NCBI RefSeq assembly: GCF_035083965.1
Contig: NC_089724.1
Coordinates: forward strand, 13,634,910 to 13,698,909
Direction: 5' to 3'
DNA: 64,000 nt
Origin: Branchiostoma lanceolatum
Lineage: Eukaryota; Chordata; Leptocardii; Amphioxiformes; Branchiostomatidae
Positions within the stretch are counted from its first letter, which is position 1; every line of letters begins with the position of its first letter. Below the pieces are notes generated by a model. That model saw only the letters and a list, made by a program, of their open reading frames with translations. It ran no database searches and was not told where the DNA came from. Shown here in pieces: positions 35,591-48,300 of this stretch. Both the position numbers and the translations under genes were made by a program.

Positions 35591-35967
35591 ATGTTAACAT
35601 AAGGTACATATAACTTTCTGCAATACCATTAGTAGAGCTACCACAGCACATCTACTTGGTTTTTGGCGGAAGAAGAAAGAAGAAGAAGAAGAAGAACAGG
35701 CAAGCAAAAACAGTATAACCCCCTTCCCACTGGAAGGGGAATATAATAACAAACTTTGGCCGCAGTCACTCATAGATGGTAGTCGCAACGAAGACTGCTT
35801 CAGTTAGATAATATGAACCAAATATATCTAAGAGACAGCAGCCGTGGGAGGCTATTCGTGTGGAACGTGTTGTGCATGTTGTTATATACGCACGTCTGCT
35901 TTCGTCCGACCTTTCATTTCCCACAGGGGCAAGAAGAAAAGACGTGTGAAAAGGTGGTTTTCCTTAC

Positions 35968-36155
35968 TCTCCAAGCAGGGCATGGGTTTCGGCTGGTTTT
36001 TGACGTGTTTTTGGGCGTTTTTGTCGGGCTTTCTACTTTGTCATATTTTTGTTTGTATAGCCAACCCAAGGGTGACAAAGTAGAAAGCCCGACAAAAACG
36101 CCTAAATAAAAACACGTCAAAAACCAGCCGAAACCCATGCTCTGCTTGGAGAGTA
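35968..36155. mobile_element. Foldback (MITE-like) element
   Basis: Arms of about 80 bp (roughly 35965-36043 and 36073-36155) are near-perfect reverse complements around a 29-bp loop. They begin tctccaagcagggcatgg and end in its complement. The 12-bp direct repeat ggttttccttac flanks it at 35956-35967 and 36156-36167, as expected of a target-site duplication. A decayed relative lies at 63075-63210. Confidence 0.75.
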
Positions 36156-36167
36156 GGTTTTCCTTAC

Positions 36168-38913
36168 GGTAGTCCGACCTATAATATGTTATATACTGGT
36201 ACCCTAATTTGCAGTACCGCTCTGGCCCGCCGGGAGACGATTGTACAAAATGACCAGCGAATCGCAATAGTGAGCTCTTTTCGATAATGGGAAAATTACG
36301 TAAGGCTCACATATGGGTGTGGGTTCTTGTGGCCTTTTTAATGGGTTTGTTCCATGCAAGGCCATGTTTGACCACTTCTAGGCACTGAACTGAAAAGCTA
36401 CTTTGCTATCTAACTGGAAAATACAAACTCTACATGAAATGCAGGGTTTTGATATTAGACCAAGTTGTGCTACTTTGTTAGTACGAGTATAGTTATAGTA
36501 CTGAAACTGGCCATCGGATATTGCTACGTACCCATAATGAGGAGCGCTCCAGGGATGGTATAGCCAACTAGTTGATGGTACTACGCGCATACCTTCAATT
36601 TATACCGCAATACGCAAAGAGACAACTGCCATAATTGCTCACATGTAAAGATAGACCATTTATTGAAAGTAAACGTTTCACATTCTACAGCTGAATTGAT
36701 TTCGACTTTTATACAATGCTCGTCACAATATATTTCCAGACATTGCACATGAAACTTTACAAACGCTCTGAGGTGTCTCAACAACTAACGTGTCGCAAAA
36801 TGGCAATCAACATAAACCCATATAAATTCAATAGTTGAATATGTAAAACTCTTGGGTCACTCATAACCACACATGGCTATTCCGATAGTATTCGAACGAT
36901 TTAGTATATCTACTTGCTAGATCTGGCCGACGTGTAACTAACATTTATACTTCCGGATGACCTGATCGAAGAACCTGTTTGATAACCATGGTCAGTTCAG
37001 ATTTAGTACTTTTATCCTATACCCAATTCAACCGTGGTGTACTTCCTGTTCTACCAGACATCACGAAGAAACTGATACTGAGACATGATGAGCTTCATCT
37101 CGACAGCTTTGATAAGTCTTTTCAATTTTAACTCAGATATTCACCACCACTATACAAGACTAGTTATGACATAATCTAGTCAAAAACAAAATGTTTAGAG
37201 GCCCCGCCATATGGAACAATCTAAGCCAAAAATAAAAGTCTTGCTTGACATTGCTCAGTTTCAAATAACCCTTATGGTTAGATAGATTTCATAGAACTTC
37301 CAAGCACTACTTTCACCTGATTCGTTTGTTTTCCTTGTTTTCCGCTTGTCCTTTGATATTTGGTAACAGAATAATTCATAAAGTTATAATTTTTGCATGA
37401 TTTTGACTGATTTGTATTGTTATTTGTTTAGTTTTGATTCTGTACAATTCAAATCATTCATATAATCAAGTTTCGGGGAGTCCCACGAAAAGCCACATAG
37501 GCTTCTGATACCCTCCCCCCCCCCCTGAATGTTTTTCGTCCTGTGTTTCATCTTGCTTTTGAATTTTTGAACATATGCAAATAAACACAAAGCAATAAAC
37601 AAAAATCCATCCTTTAGTACGACATTATACCTTGTTCACAAAAACACACCTACCAGATGTCATACATATACAGTATGATTATACAGTATCAAATAGCATC
37701 CTAATAGTAAAGTAAACAAGACAGAACAAGACAGATCACACATGGAGTCTTAGGGTCAAAGCGGTTCTAATTACAATGCAGAAACGGTGTAAAAATGCTG
37801 TTTGCTTCATGCACAACATGTGATCAATATGTTAAACATGACATATTGATTTATTTCTAAACTTGTACTTGGTTGATTCATTTGAATCCACTTGTTTGAA
37901 TGTATGTTGGTAGAAGACCTATAGTTGTACGCCCGAAAGCCACTGTACTTTTGTTGTGTTAATAAAAATGATTGTATGTTATCAACGAAAAACCATTTCT
38001 GCTGTAAGCGAGTACAGACAATATCATATCTATCAGAATAAAGCGGTAATGCAGAAGATCTCAGGCCGTCAGATTTTCTGCATTACTGCTTCATTCCGCT
38101 AGATAGCGTCATTTCATTGCAATGAATAATCGTTGGATTCCAAAGTTTGCGCATGGAACATTGATTTGCATTTATAACGTACATCGCCGTCGCCGGTGTC
38201 TATATTGACTGCAAAGATGGAATAATCATGTTGCCATCGGAAATGTATACTTGGGGTTGGCAAGTAGGATAGATTTTCCTGTTCCTGTAAGTCCGGGATT
38301 GAGTAATTAAGTTACGTCAACGCACGAACAACTTAATTTTCTTGCCATACATCACATAGAAATATCAATTTTATCACATAGAAATATCTTTTAGCAAACA
38401 TGCTCTCCCTCGCCCCAACACACACACCATCCTGATCGGCTTCTACTCAAACCACGTATTGAGTCCTTCAAGTTTTACATGTTATGTCCCGACTGCCGAT
38501 GATAATACTGTTATCATTTCACCTGGATGTCTAACCTTCATAAACGCATAATCTTGTCACGATTTCTCGTTAAAGTATTTTCTCCGTCGTTATGATCACA
38601 AAAACGATACAAAATGGTAATACATGTACAGCCATAACACGATGTTGCTTCGACGTATTCACCTATTGTCAACCTATGTACATGTACATCACGACAATAC
38701 TTTACTATAGCACGTCCCATGAATTATAACTTGTATGGTTTCATCATTTACTTGTGCTTCACACATATCACCTATACATGGCGACGTTCGCGTTCAAACA
38801 TCTTTAAACTCCAGGGCATTTTTTTTTCAAAAGCCCTAATAAATTTCTCCAGCCCTGCGACCCTCCCTGGCCCTTGTAATATAAAGACTACGAGCACACC
38901 GCTGACCCGTTGT
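36168..38913. other. Intergenic region left of the GPCR gene
   Basis: This AT-rich DNA has no supported exons. A C-run lies near 37508-37522. The right end should include the GPCR 3'UTR (minus strand). Confidence 0.5.
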
Positions 38914-39235
38914 TCAGACGTGGTCCCGGTCGGGGCCCGTGCCGTTAGTTTTCTCCAGCAGGACGAGGTACGGGCAGCGATCGGTCACCACCTTCTTGTG
39001 TCCCGGCATGTTGGTGGTGGAGGCCGGGCCGAGATGGTCCCGGCGAGTCGGCGGATACAGTTGGCCTAAAAACATCAGGATGGGAACCACATCAAGCAAC
39101 AACCATTTCTATTTTTGATATGATGTATCTGTAGAAACCAAAACGGATGGAAAAAAAGAAGCCAGTGTTTCACACTGAAGGAGGATTGCAACGGCTGACC
39201 AAAATAGATAGTTATTCATATCCTACTCTCACACA

Positions 39236-39271
<36 letters not shown>

Positions 39272-39303
39272 ACACACACACACACACACGTGCACACACG
39301 CAC

Positions 39304-39341
<38 letters not shown>

Positions 39342-42300
39342 AAACACACACACACACACACACATACACAAACACACACACACATTCTCCTCCCGTTATT
39401 TAGATCTTCAGATGCATGAAAATCACCTGGTTTTGCCTTCTGACAGCGCAGTCTTCTGGCCAACAGGATCTTCCGTACTGCATCACGGAACTTCTTCCTG
39501 CTCTCGTTCCTCCTCGTAGTTGCCATGGTGATGGTGAAGATATCCTCAGGTGAGCGTGTGCAGTTCTCGCCGAGGGTGGACGTGGACGGACGCCAGGGAT
39601 CGAAGGGGCGAAAGTCCGATTCGTGATCATCGCTGTGCGTGGGTAGTGAGAAATGCGCTTCAAAGGTGTTGCATTGATATTTGGGTCTTTAGCTTAGAAT
39701 GATCCATTTAAATGAGTAATGGTCAAAATAATTCACAAAACGCACAAGAAACAAAAAAAAGAGGATTACATATGTTTTTACCTTGAGGAGATGCTGATGC
39801 CATCAGGATTAGGTCGGAGTGATACAGACTCAGGAGCCGAGCAGCGGTAGTAAACAGTCGGGTTGGTGATCACGACTTTCCGCACGTAGATGTTACTCTT
39901 CCCGGACTCGCTGGTCAGAGACGAAGCCTGAGAACAGGCGCTCGCCTAAGAAAAGTTAAATCAAAATAACTACAAAACAAACTGAAGTGCCTAGAAGTGA
40001 CTAATTCGTTGAGAACTGATATCTAAACGAAATGATCAAGAATATGCAATAGGAAAAACAGTACAAGATACGTTAGGCTGCCAAGTATTCTTACATTCAT
40101 TTCGGGTGGAAAGGCTAGGTCTCTTTCCTAATCGGATGATCGGCAACTGTAAGACTCACAAAGGACGTTCAAAAAGAGCAGAAAGACAACAAGCTGACAC
40201 ATCTGGTTTCAGAATAGGATAGTCACACAACTGTTGTGAAGATGACAGGGGCTTCAGTACTGAGATCCACTATTGCCGCGATTGATCACGTACAGAATGT
40301 CGCAAAGATGTGACCTAGTCTGTAGTCATGAGTTGTAGACACCAGTAATCGCTCTCTATGTACCTTCTTGGGCGGCATTTGTTCGTCAATGATAATGTCG
40401 TCAGGGTTGATTTTTCCATCGAAGGCGAAGACAGGGTTCGGCTTTATGATCTCTCGGTCATCCTTCAGGCGGTTTCCTTCAGACAAATAAACCACAAAAC
40501 TGGTTCCTAAAGGCCATATCATGTATCTATTAGAGATTAGTAAGTAAAAGGATAGCCCCTCGGCCCCGAAGATGAAGTTCGACGTGACAAGCTTCAATCA
40601 GAACTCTTGCTCATCAAAATCATACTACACACGATGAGTGACAAACCTCCAGTTTCAGCCGTTTCAATCGAGCCTCGACGAGTTTCACTGGAGCAGAAGC
40701 TCGGCAGGAACTTCGCAAAACCTCGCCGGATCTCGCGAGCCTGCAGTCCATACGAGATTGGGTTGAGCACGGCAGAGCTGAAAATATGGAAATGATGGTG
40801 AGGGTGATGTTGATGGTGACAAACATTACTGAAATGGAACATGGTATCATCGAGACAATTCAAACTGCACATCACGCTTCATAAGAACTTATAAGACACA
40901 AAAAAGAGTAGGGGTCCATCCCGGTTTGAGTGGTTCAAAACCTACAGTCCTATGGCCGCACATGTCGAAATTGTCGTATTGAGGTCACCTGCGCGCCGAA
41001 TGGCAGTCGCTCCAGACCCTTGCAATTCAGCCCGGCCAATTGTGCTCTCCTCGCAATTCAGAACCTGGCTGCGAAGAGAGAGTATTCGGCCGGCCTACCC
41101 AATGATAATAATAATAATAGAGGCAATGCTAATTCTCCTGTTTCTTGATTTAAGGTAAAGTCAAACTTTATCTCAGACCATTTTCAATGTGGCATGTATG
41201 TCGCACCTCTTTTCGTGACATGCTCATTAGATAGGTTCTACTTCTAATTGTCTGTTTGGAGTTTGGGACCCCTTATCACGAGACTGTGTTATTACCTGTA
41301 GGACATCCAGTGCGCCACAGTCTGCCAGACGGGCGGGACCTTCTCCTTGCCCACCAGCAGCACCACGGTGAACGGGATGTAGCACACCACGAACGCGATG
41401 ATCACCACGCCGAGCATGCGGGCAGCCTTGGCCTCGGTCACGCGCAGGCGGGCCTGCTTGTCCGTGCCGGGCAGCTGGTTGATGGCGCGGCACTGCTTCC
41501 GCACCACCGCGAAGATTTGCCTGGCAAGGGGGGGGGGTGTGGGCGGTGGATTGAGTTTATTGGACCTACATATTTTTAAAGTAAGTATTAACGCCAAGGC
41601 AGACACCCCTACAGTATATCCATGTACGGTTGTGATGCACACATCAATGAGGACGATGATGATAGCTGTGCACACCAGACTTTGATACGAGCTATCAAAT
41701 CACTTCTTCGGCATTCCCCTCGATTGCACATGACGTCATTTTGGGTCGGTTTGGGCTGATTGTACTAGTTGTACGTTTGCAATATTCTTACTGGTGTATG
41801 TCAGCTTGTTGGGCATTGGCCGACTAGATTATTACCAAATTTCTAGCCATACGATCATTTCGTACAATTCTCTTACCAGTAGCAGAAGCAGATGACCAGA
41901 ACCGGCCCGATGGCTGTGGCCATGCGGAAGGCTCGGCAGTACGTGTAGGTGGAGAAGTCGTAGCGGCTGGTGACGCAGCCGCACCGGGCCTGGTCAAACT
42001 CCGTAGCGACACCAAACAGGACTGGGCTGCTGAGGATGATGGACAGGACCCAGGACACGACGATGGCCTTGCGTGCGATGGATTTGGTCGCCCTATTGTG
42101 GTAGAACATCGGGTTGCACACCGCCTGTTTGCCGTTGCCAAAAAGAAAAAAGAATGTCTGCGAGTGTTCTGCCAGTTAGAAATAGATAAACAGAAATAAC
42201 AGGAAAGGGCATTGTGAGTATGCTGAACCTTCCTGCGTCACCCATACAGCTGTCGCCAAACAAGAATCTTTCAAACTCATTGTCATCACGCCGCGGGGAG

Positions 42301-45300
42301 AGAGATATTGACGTCAGTTTCATATAGCTAACGCCCATGCGTTGCAACCCTTGCTCTCTCTAGGATATCCATATTATCCCCTAAGCGCCAGCATGGGAAG
42401 AATGATTATCGGATTTTGATGTCACTAATAACGCTCCACGGAGCACATTATCGGCAGTCGTATTATTGCCCTCTACTGTTACCTTGTGTGGGGCCTTTAA
42501 GTGACTTTCACGGTCTATGGGGCATAATTTGAACGCATTTATTGTAAACTTCAGCTCTAGATACCCACCGCAAGGAGCTAGTACAAAGTCTTCCGTCTTA
42601 CATAAACAGCGCACAGCTGCACATCAACGTAGCTGCCGTATCAATCGAATTAAATCAAATCAAATGAATTGGCAGATATCCTTGATGGCTGATGTGAATG
42701 GCTCCTCGACAGTCAGAAAATGGAAGGAATGACTTGAAGATAAGCTTAAAAGATATCACACATACGAAACATCACAATAGAAACTATACTACAAAAAAAG
42801 GAAAATATAAGCACCCAGAGCATTCTATGAGGCTTGAAAACTGGAAATATTCTAGTTGCTGTAATCTTTATGAAATCCACATTTAATGTCCCTGTCTACT
42901 ACATTTGCGTGCGGATTGCTTATCAAATTGCTCAAAAACGTCACAAAAATAATATACATGGTGATCTTTTAGTTTCACACGCCCACCTCCGTCAAAACGC
43001 AGAAATGCAAAATTAAAACAGAAAAATGCAAATATTTGGCTGACATTCAGTCACTCTCTCATTGGTCGAACCGCTAATTGTGATGGACAATAAGGATCAG
43101 TCTATTATAGGGCTTGGATTTTCTATCAGTTCTCACCACACAACGACATCGTATCTTTGCGCCTTTAATGTCGATGTGTAATGGTATAGTGTTATTGAAA
43201 CTTAATGATTAGAAATTGGAGTTTTTTTTAATTCAAGTTTCAAGCCTCATAAAATGCTCTAGATGATGGAAGCATGCAGAAGACATAGAAAGGACAAAGA
43301 AAGAAGACGAGCCGGAACCAATTGATATTCGAATATGGCTAAGATGGGTTTTTATTCCTATTTCAATATGGCTGGCCCTGACACGTTGCAGAGTTCCATT
43401 GCTTCGTTGACACATTTACCGCTGCACTATAATGGCTGGCAGTCCGTCACAAAAGAGAATTTATAACCCCAACATCGAATGATGTGCGAACTGCGCTATA
43501 TTGCCCATTTTACAGTCGTTACAAACCCAGATGAGTCTTCGAAGGAAAACAGCTGGTTCTCTCGCCGCTAAATTATCACCATTCCCATTATCCAGGGCCG
43601 GGCTATTACCAGGGAAAACAATCTCCTCACTGACACGCAATAAGTCTGAATCATCAAACCCTACAAGAAGCTGTGCCAATCACACTGTATAGCCTCTATT
43701 GGAACCGCTGACGCATGAACAAAATGGATCATTTAGTCTATATTTATCTCCATTCCATTACCTCCTTTACAGTATACCTCTGCGTTAACTACAAATGTTC
43801 ACTATAACCGATAAAGTCAAGTTAACTCATAAAAGATGTATGGGGCACGTAAAATACATTCAGTTTCTTTTTATTATCTTACATTTCAGGTCGTTAAATG
43901 CAAATATGGCTTACGGGGATTAACATAAAGGAATAGCAGCTCAGACTATATGGTTGAATGTATGAACGATAATTCACATTAAGTCTCAAAAAGTATCTTC
44001 AAGGTAAAAAATTTGTAAAAACCTGCAGATGTGGAAACTGCAAAAAAGGGAAGGCGGCTGGAGCCAGCATATTTACAGACATCTGCCCGGACGGCTGCTG
44101 TTTAGTCCCGACGCTGACTTTTGCCGATCCATCGTAACAATAGCAAACATGATATATTGAAGTCAGTTGTGCAATGAGATATATTGATGCATCATCCCTG
44201 AGCCAAAAGCCTCAAAACGTTCTGGGGACAAGGTTGGAGCATCAGAAATCTGTCTTGGGATTAAAACGATGATTCGCCCTCCCCCATTAATATATTGCGT
44301 TGATAAAATCGATAATGTATCACATTGTAACAGTACATGTAACACTAAGTTTTGCAGACCAACAATTCGACTTAAAGAAGATCTTGGGAAATTCATTGTT
44401 TCCTTTAGCTACCACAGTTTTAAAGCCTAAAATTCTTTCTAAATGAGGTACGGCAGTTTTTTTAGTGTTCTAGTGTAACTTCAGAAGCATTATGAATTTG
44501 CATCCGAAATTACCACTGAAAATCCAGGATGGATCGCCCGTAATGACTTGTTTCACAGTTTCTGGCGAAATGAGGGATTAAAACGTTGAATGGAAGATTG
44601 ATGAAGACGACTCAGTAATAGATTATCTGAGTAAAATCACTCTCCCTGGAAGCTAAATGTGTTTGCAAAACAAATCAATGGACGATGTTGATGAGTAATC
44701 GGCCCCATTACGCCGGGAAAGGAACTCGCCACCTGGTCACTTGTGCTGTGCTTTCACCTCGTAATCTCATGGTGGTAAATTTTGTCCAGACACATGATAT
44801 AATCATGAGCAAAGGAATCGCCTTGTTCCGAAGGAGGAGGGTGCAATTACTTAGATCTAAGAGAGGCCACCATTGATAAATCATGTGTCACTGATATTCA
44901 CGACCAAAGGTGTTTCAGTCTTGCATCGAGCAACAGCTAGCGTGAAACAGTGCATCACTGGATAGCCGAAGTTTGGACTCTGTCTCCTTCAAACCTGAAC
45001 ACGCAGGGTATATTTGAATAATGCTCAAATCCCCAGATAAGTGCACATTTAAGACATGAGGGAAAAACGAAAGAGACTTGTCGACCTTTTAGAGACTTTT
45101 GTCGCAAAGCCAGGACTTTCTTTTTAAAGTAAACAAAATACGCCACAATTCTTTAATGGATCCAAAAAAAGAGACTTGTGGTATAAAATCCCCTTCGAAA
45201 GAGGAAATATCAGTAGGATTACTGTGTGGGCAGGTTGGCTGTTATGACACCCGACCCATTAAGCTTATCTTTACCCCCACATCTGCCTCCGACTTATGTA

Positions 45301-48300
45301 CTGCAATCTAGTTGACTTCACATCGATCCATCAATGATTTTAACGCTAAACCGTGATTGGACATGCCGGAGACGGGTGATAATGAAGATTTCTTGCACAG
45401 TTAGCACTTAGCAGTGTCAAGCCTTTAACCGCCACGTCGATCATCATGTTTGTTTACTGACTGATGTAGGATTCTTTTCCACGTTTCCCTGGAATGTTAC
45501 AGTGTTCACGGAAAAGTACATGTAATTTCCTGGGATAATTGGATCGATAAAGTGAAATCGATGAAGATTAGCCGATAAAGGGGAATTCCCTGTTGTTCAC
45601 TATCAACTAAATTACATTGTATACAACCATCTATTATAGCAATTATCCACAGACGTTTTCATCAAGATTCCTGTAATAACGTTTTGATGATATCAACCAT
45701 CATCTATTGTGATTACAATAGCAGCAATTTGGATACAAAAGAGATTAATTTCATCAGCACCACAAGCTGTAGCAAATACATCCGCCAAATATTTCCTAAA
45801 CAGCTTGTGTTACAAAATCTCAAAGACTATATGAAAATTAGTATATGCTGGTATCATATATTCATCCACAGCAAAGTGTATATGGACATATCAGAATACA
45901 TAAGCTGCCATGCTTCGTTGCATGATTAATCGCATGCGTTATGGGATGCTGTGATTGCTTGCGTTTGAGCGATAGAACATATCGTATATCATTTTGAAGC
46001 TGCCGATACATGTTAGCCATATGAAAGCAAGTTTACAGTGATGATAAAAGTTGCGGTGTTTTTTTTTATTGTAATATCTGCGTCCTTATTAGATGTGATA
46101 ATTATAGGTTTGTGTAGCATTCGTCTGAAAAATCACGTCCTCAAGCTGTCGATAATACACGTCAGATTCTCCAAACTTTAAAGCAAACTCAATTTGTGTC
46201 GTTACAGAAAAGGACATTCCTCGCAGAATGCACTACAGTTAGAAAGGCCTTTCCTGAAAAATCTCAAATAAATTTCATTGCTGTGCTGGGCTGTGAATAT
46301 CTACCATATTTTGTATGATACATGTGTAGTAGTTGTGCATGTCGGACCAATAACTTGAATCCCTTTATCCTTTGATGTATATATATTTATGAGGCTAAAC
46401 GGTTTATGGCGGCTGATGCCGTGATTTGTCCACTTGGCACTTTGCCTAATTCAACGTCTCTGGGGGATCTGGTCCGGAATACTTGGAAGTACAAGGGAAG
46501 TAGCAACACGATATCGTACAGCAACAAAATTACACAGTGCAGTTAATCATATGTAGCCGATGTTCCTAATGAAACGGGATAATTTCTGCTGTACCGACGG
46601 ATGTAATCTATCCGAATTTACAGCCCTGCTACGCAGAAGTGATGGAAGCGTTCCTTTCAAGTTTTGATTTATCTTTCGGGTAATAAGGGCACCGCAATGC
46701 TCCCGGGACGTTAGTGGTTAAATGTAGACTATTCATTCGGCTCAATGGTCTTGACTCTATCAATCGTTACATGCTCTAGATCCGTCCAGCACATATTTCC
46801 CAGATCCTGCATGGTAAATAGTAATTTTTGAACAATCATAGTCATTTCAACATTTGACGCAGTTTATCGATCCTGACCTGACATTAAGCGTTAATAGTCC
46901 ACGCTACGTCACCTTTATTTAACTGTCTTACAGCGCAACGCCTGGCGATAAGGCTCGATGGATGCTGATATAAGACATGTAGCAAGCATCGTCCCACCAG
47001 AACTGTACATTCACCATGGCCGGACTGTCTTTCTTTGAATATCCTGATATCCAAGATGACGAGAAGGGGAACCGTGACACAGTGTTACCGGAAAAGCAGC
47101 GTTTGCTTCAGAGACGAAGGTCAATCTCAACATCACTGACAAAGCGTCTGCTGTCCTTCAGCGTCCATGGAGGGCGAGTGAATTCAATCCGCCGGGTGGT
47201 GTTCAACGTGAGCGGGACCAGGTTCGTCGCGTGGGAAGACCAGCTCGACAGGTTCCCACACACTTTACTCGGATCACCCAGCCATCGGCAAGTCTACTAC
47301 GACGCCGATAACAAGGAGTACAAGTTTGACCGCTGTCCTAAGGTCTTCAAGCACATCCTTATGTATTATCGTACAGGAGTCCTGCATTTGTCGGATGATG
47401 TTTGCCTTTCCACCTTCAGAGAGGACTTGGAGTTTTTCAGGATATCTCTGGATGAGAGCCTCGGTACTTGCTGTTACGAAACATATCAGACGATCAGAGA
47501 TAATGTTCTCAAAGACCCTTCAGGTGAAGTGAACCCAGACCATACACGAAACAGCCACGGTCCTACGACATTACGACAAAGGATGTGGCAGGTCTTCCAA
47601 GATGTTCCAGGGTCCGCTTACGGCAGTGCCTTCAAAATGGTAGTGGGGTACTTCATCGCAATCACGGTCATATCGAACATAGTGGAGACGGTTTCATGTG
47701 GCGATCGCTACTTTGACTCCTGCGACAAAGTGTACCCCTGGATTTTTGAGTGTATTGATACGGCCTGCGTCTTGATCTTCACGTTGGAGTTTCTCATGAT
47801 GCTCTTTGCTGCGCCAAATAGATGGGATTTTCTTAAGAGCTTCGTGACTCTCATTGACGTTGTTGCGATTCTGCCATTTTACCTGAACCTTCTCGTTGGA
47901 AATGACGGATTCTCTTCTACAGTATTAAGGTCACTTCGTGCGTTCCGAATATTACGTTTCGGCGCTTCTTCCCGAGGATTACGAATGTTGGTAATGACCT
48001 TAAGAGAATGCATCAGCCAGCTTGCTGTCCTCTTTTTCGCTATGTTCATATTTGGAATCGTCTGCTCAACGTTAATCTACTACGTGGAAAGTCCCGATAA
48101 CATGGCATTTTCAAGCATACCCGCCACGTTCTGGTACGTTATCATCACCATGGCATCCGTGGGATACGGCGACTTACTTCCCAAATCTACCGTAGGCATG
48201 ATTTTAGGAGCCTTCTGTTCAGTCTTTGGGGTGGTCCTGCTGACCATACCTTTAACCATCGTCGGAACTACCTTCAGTCGGATGTACCGGAAAATCAAGA

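Noticed and set aside
35594-35788. Coding frame rich in Ser/Phe near 35680
   Set aside because: It is produced by the (aag)n tract and has no other support.
39147-39526. Frames of 90-104 codons of alternating Thr/His or Cys/Val
   Set aside because: These are translations of the (CA)n microsatellite.
38914-42124. A separate complete GPCR gene at 38.9-42.1 kb
   Set aside because: It begins after the DRY motif (TM4 onward), and the missing TM1-3 exons at 57.3-58.3 kb join it in phase.
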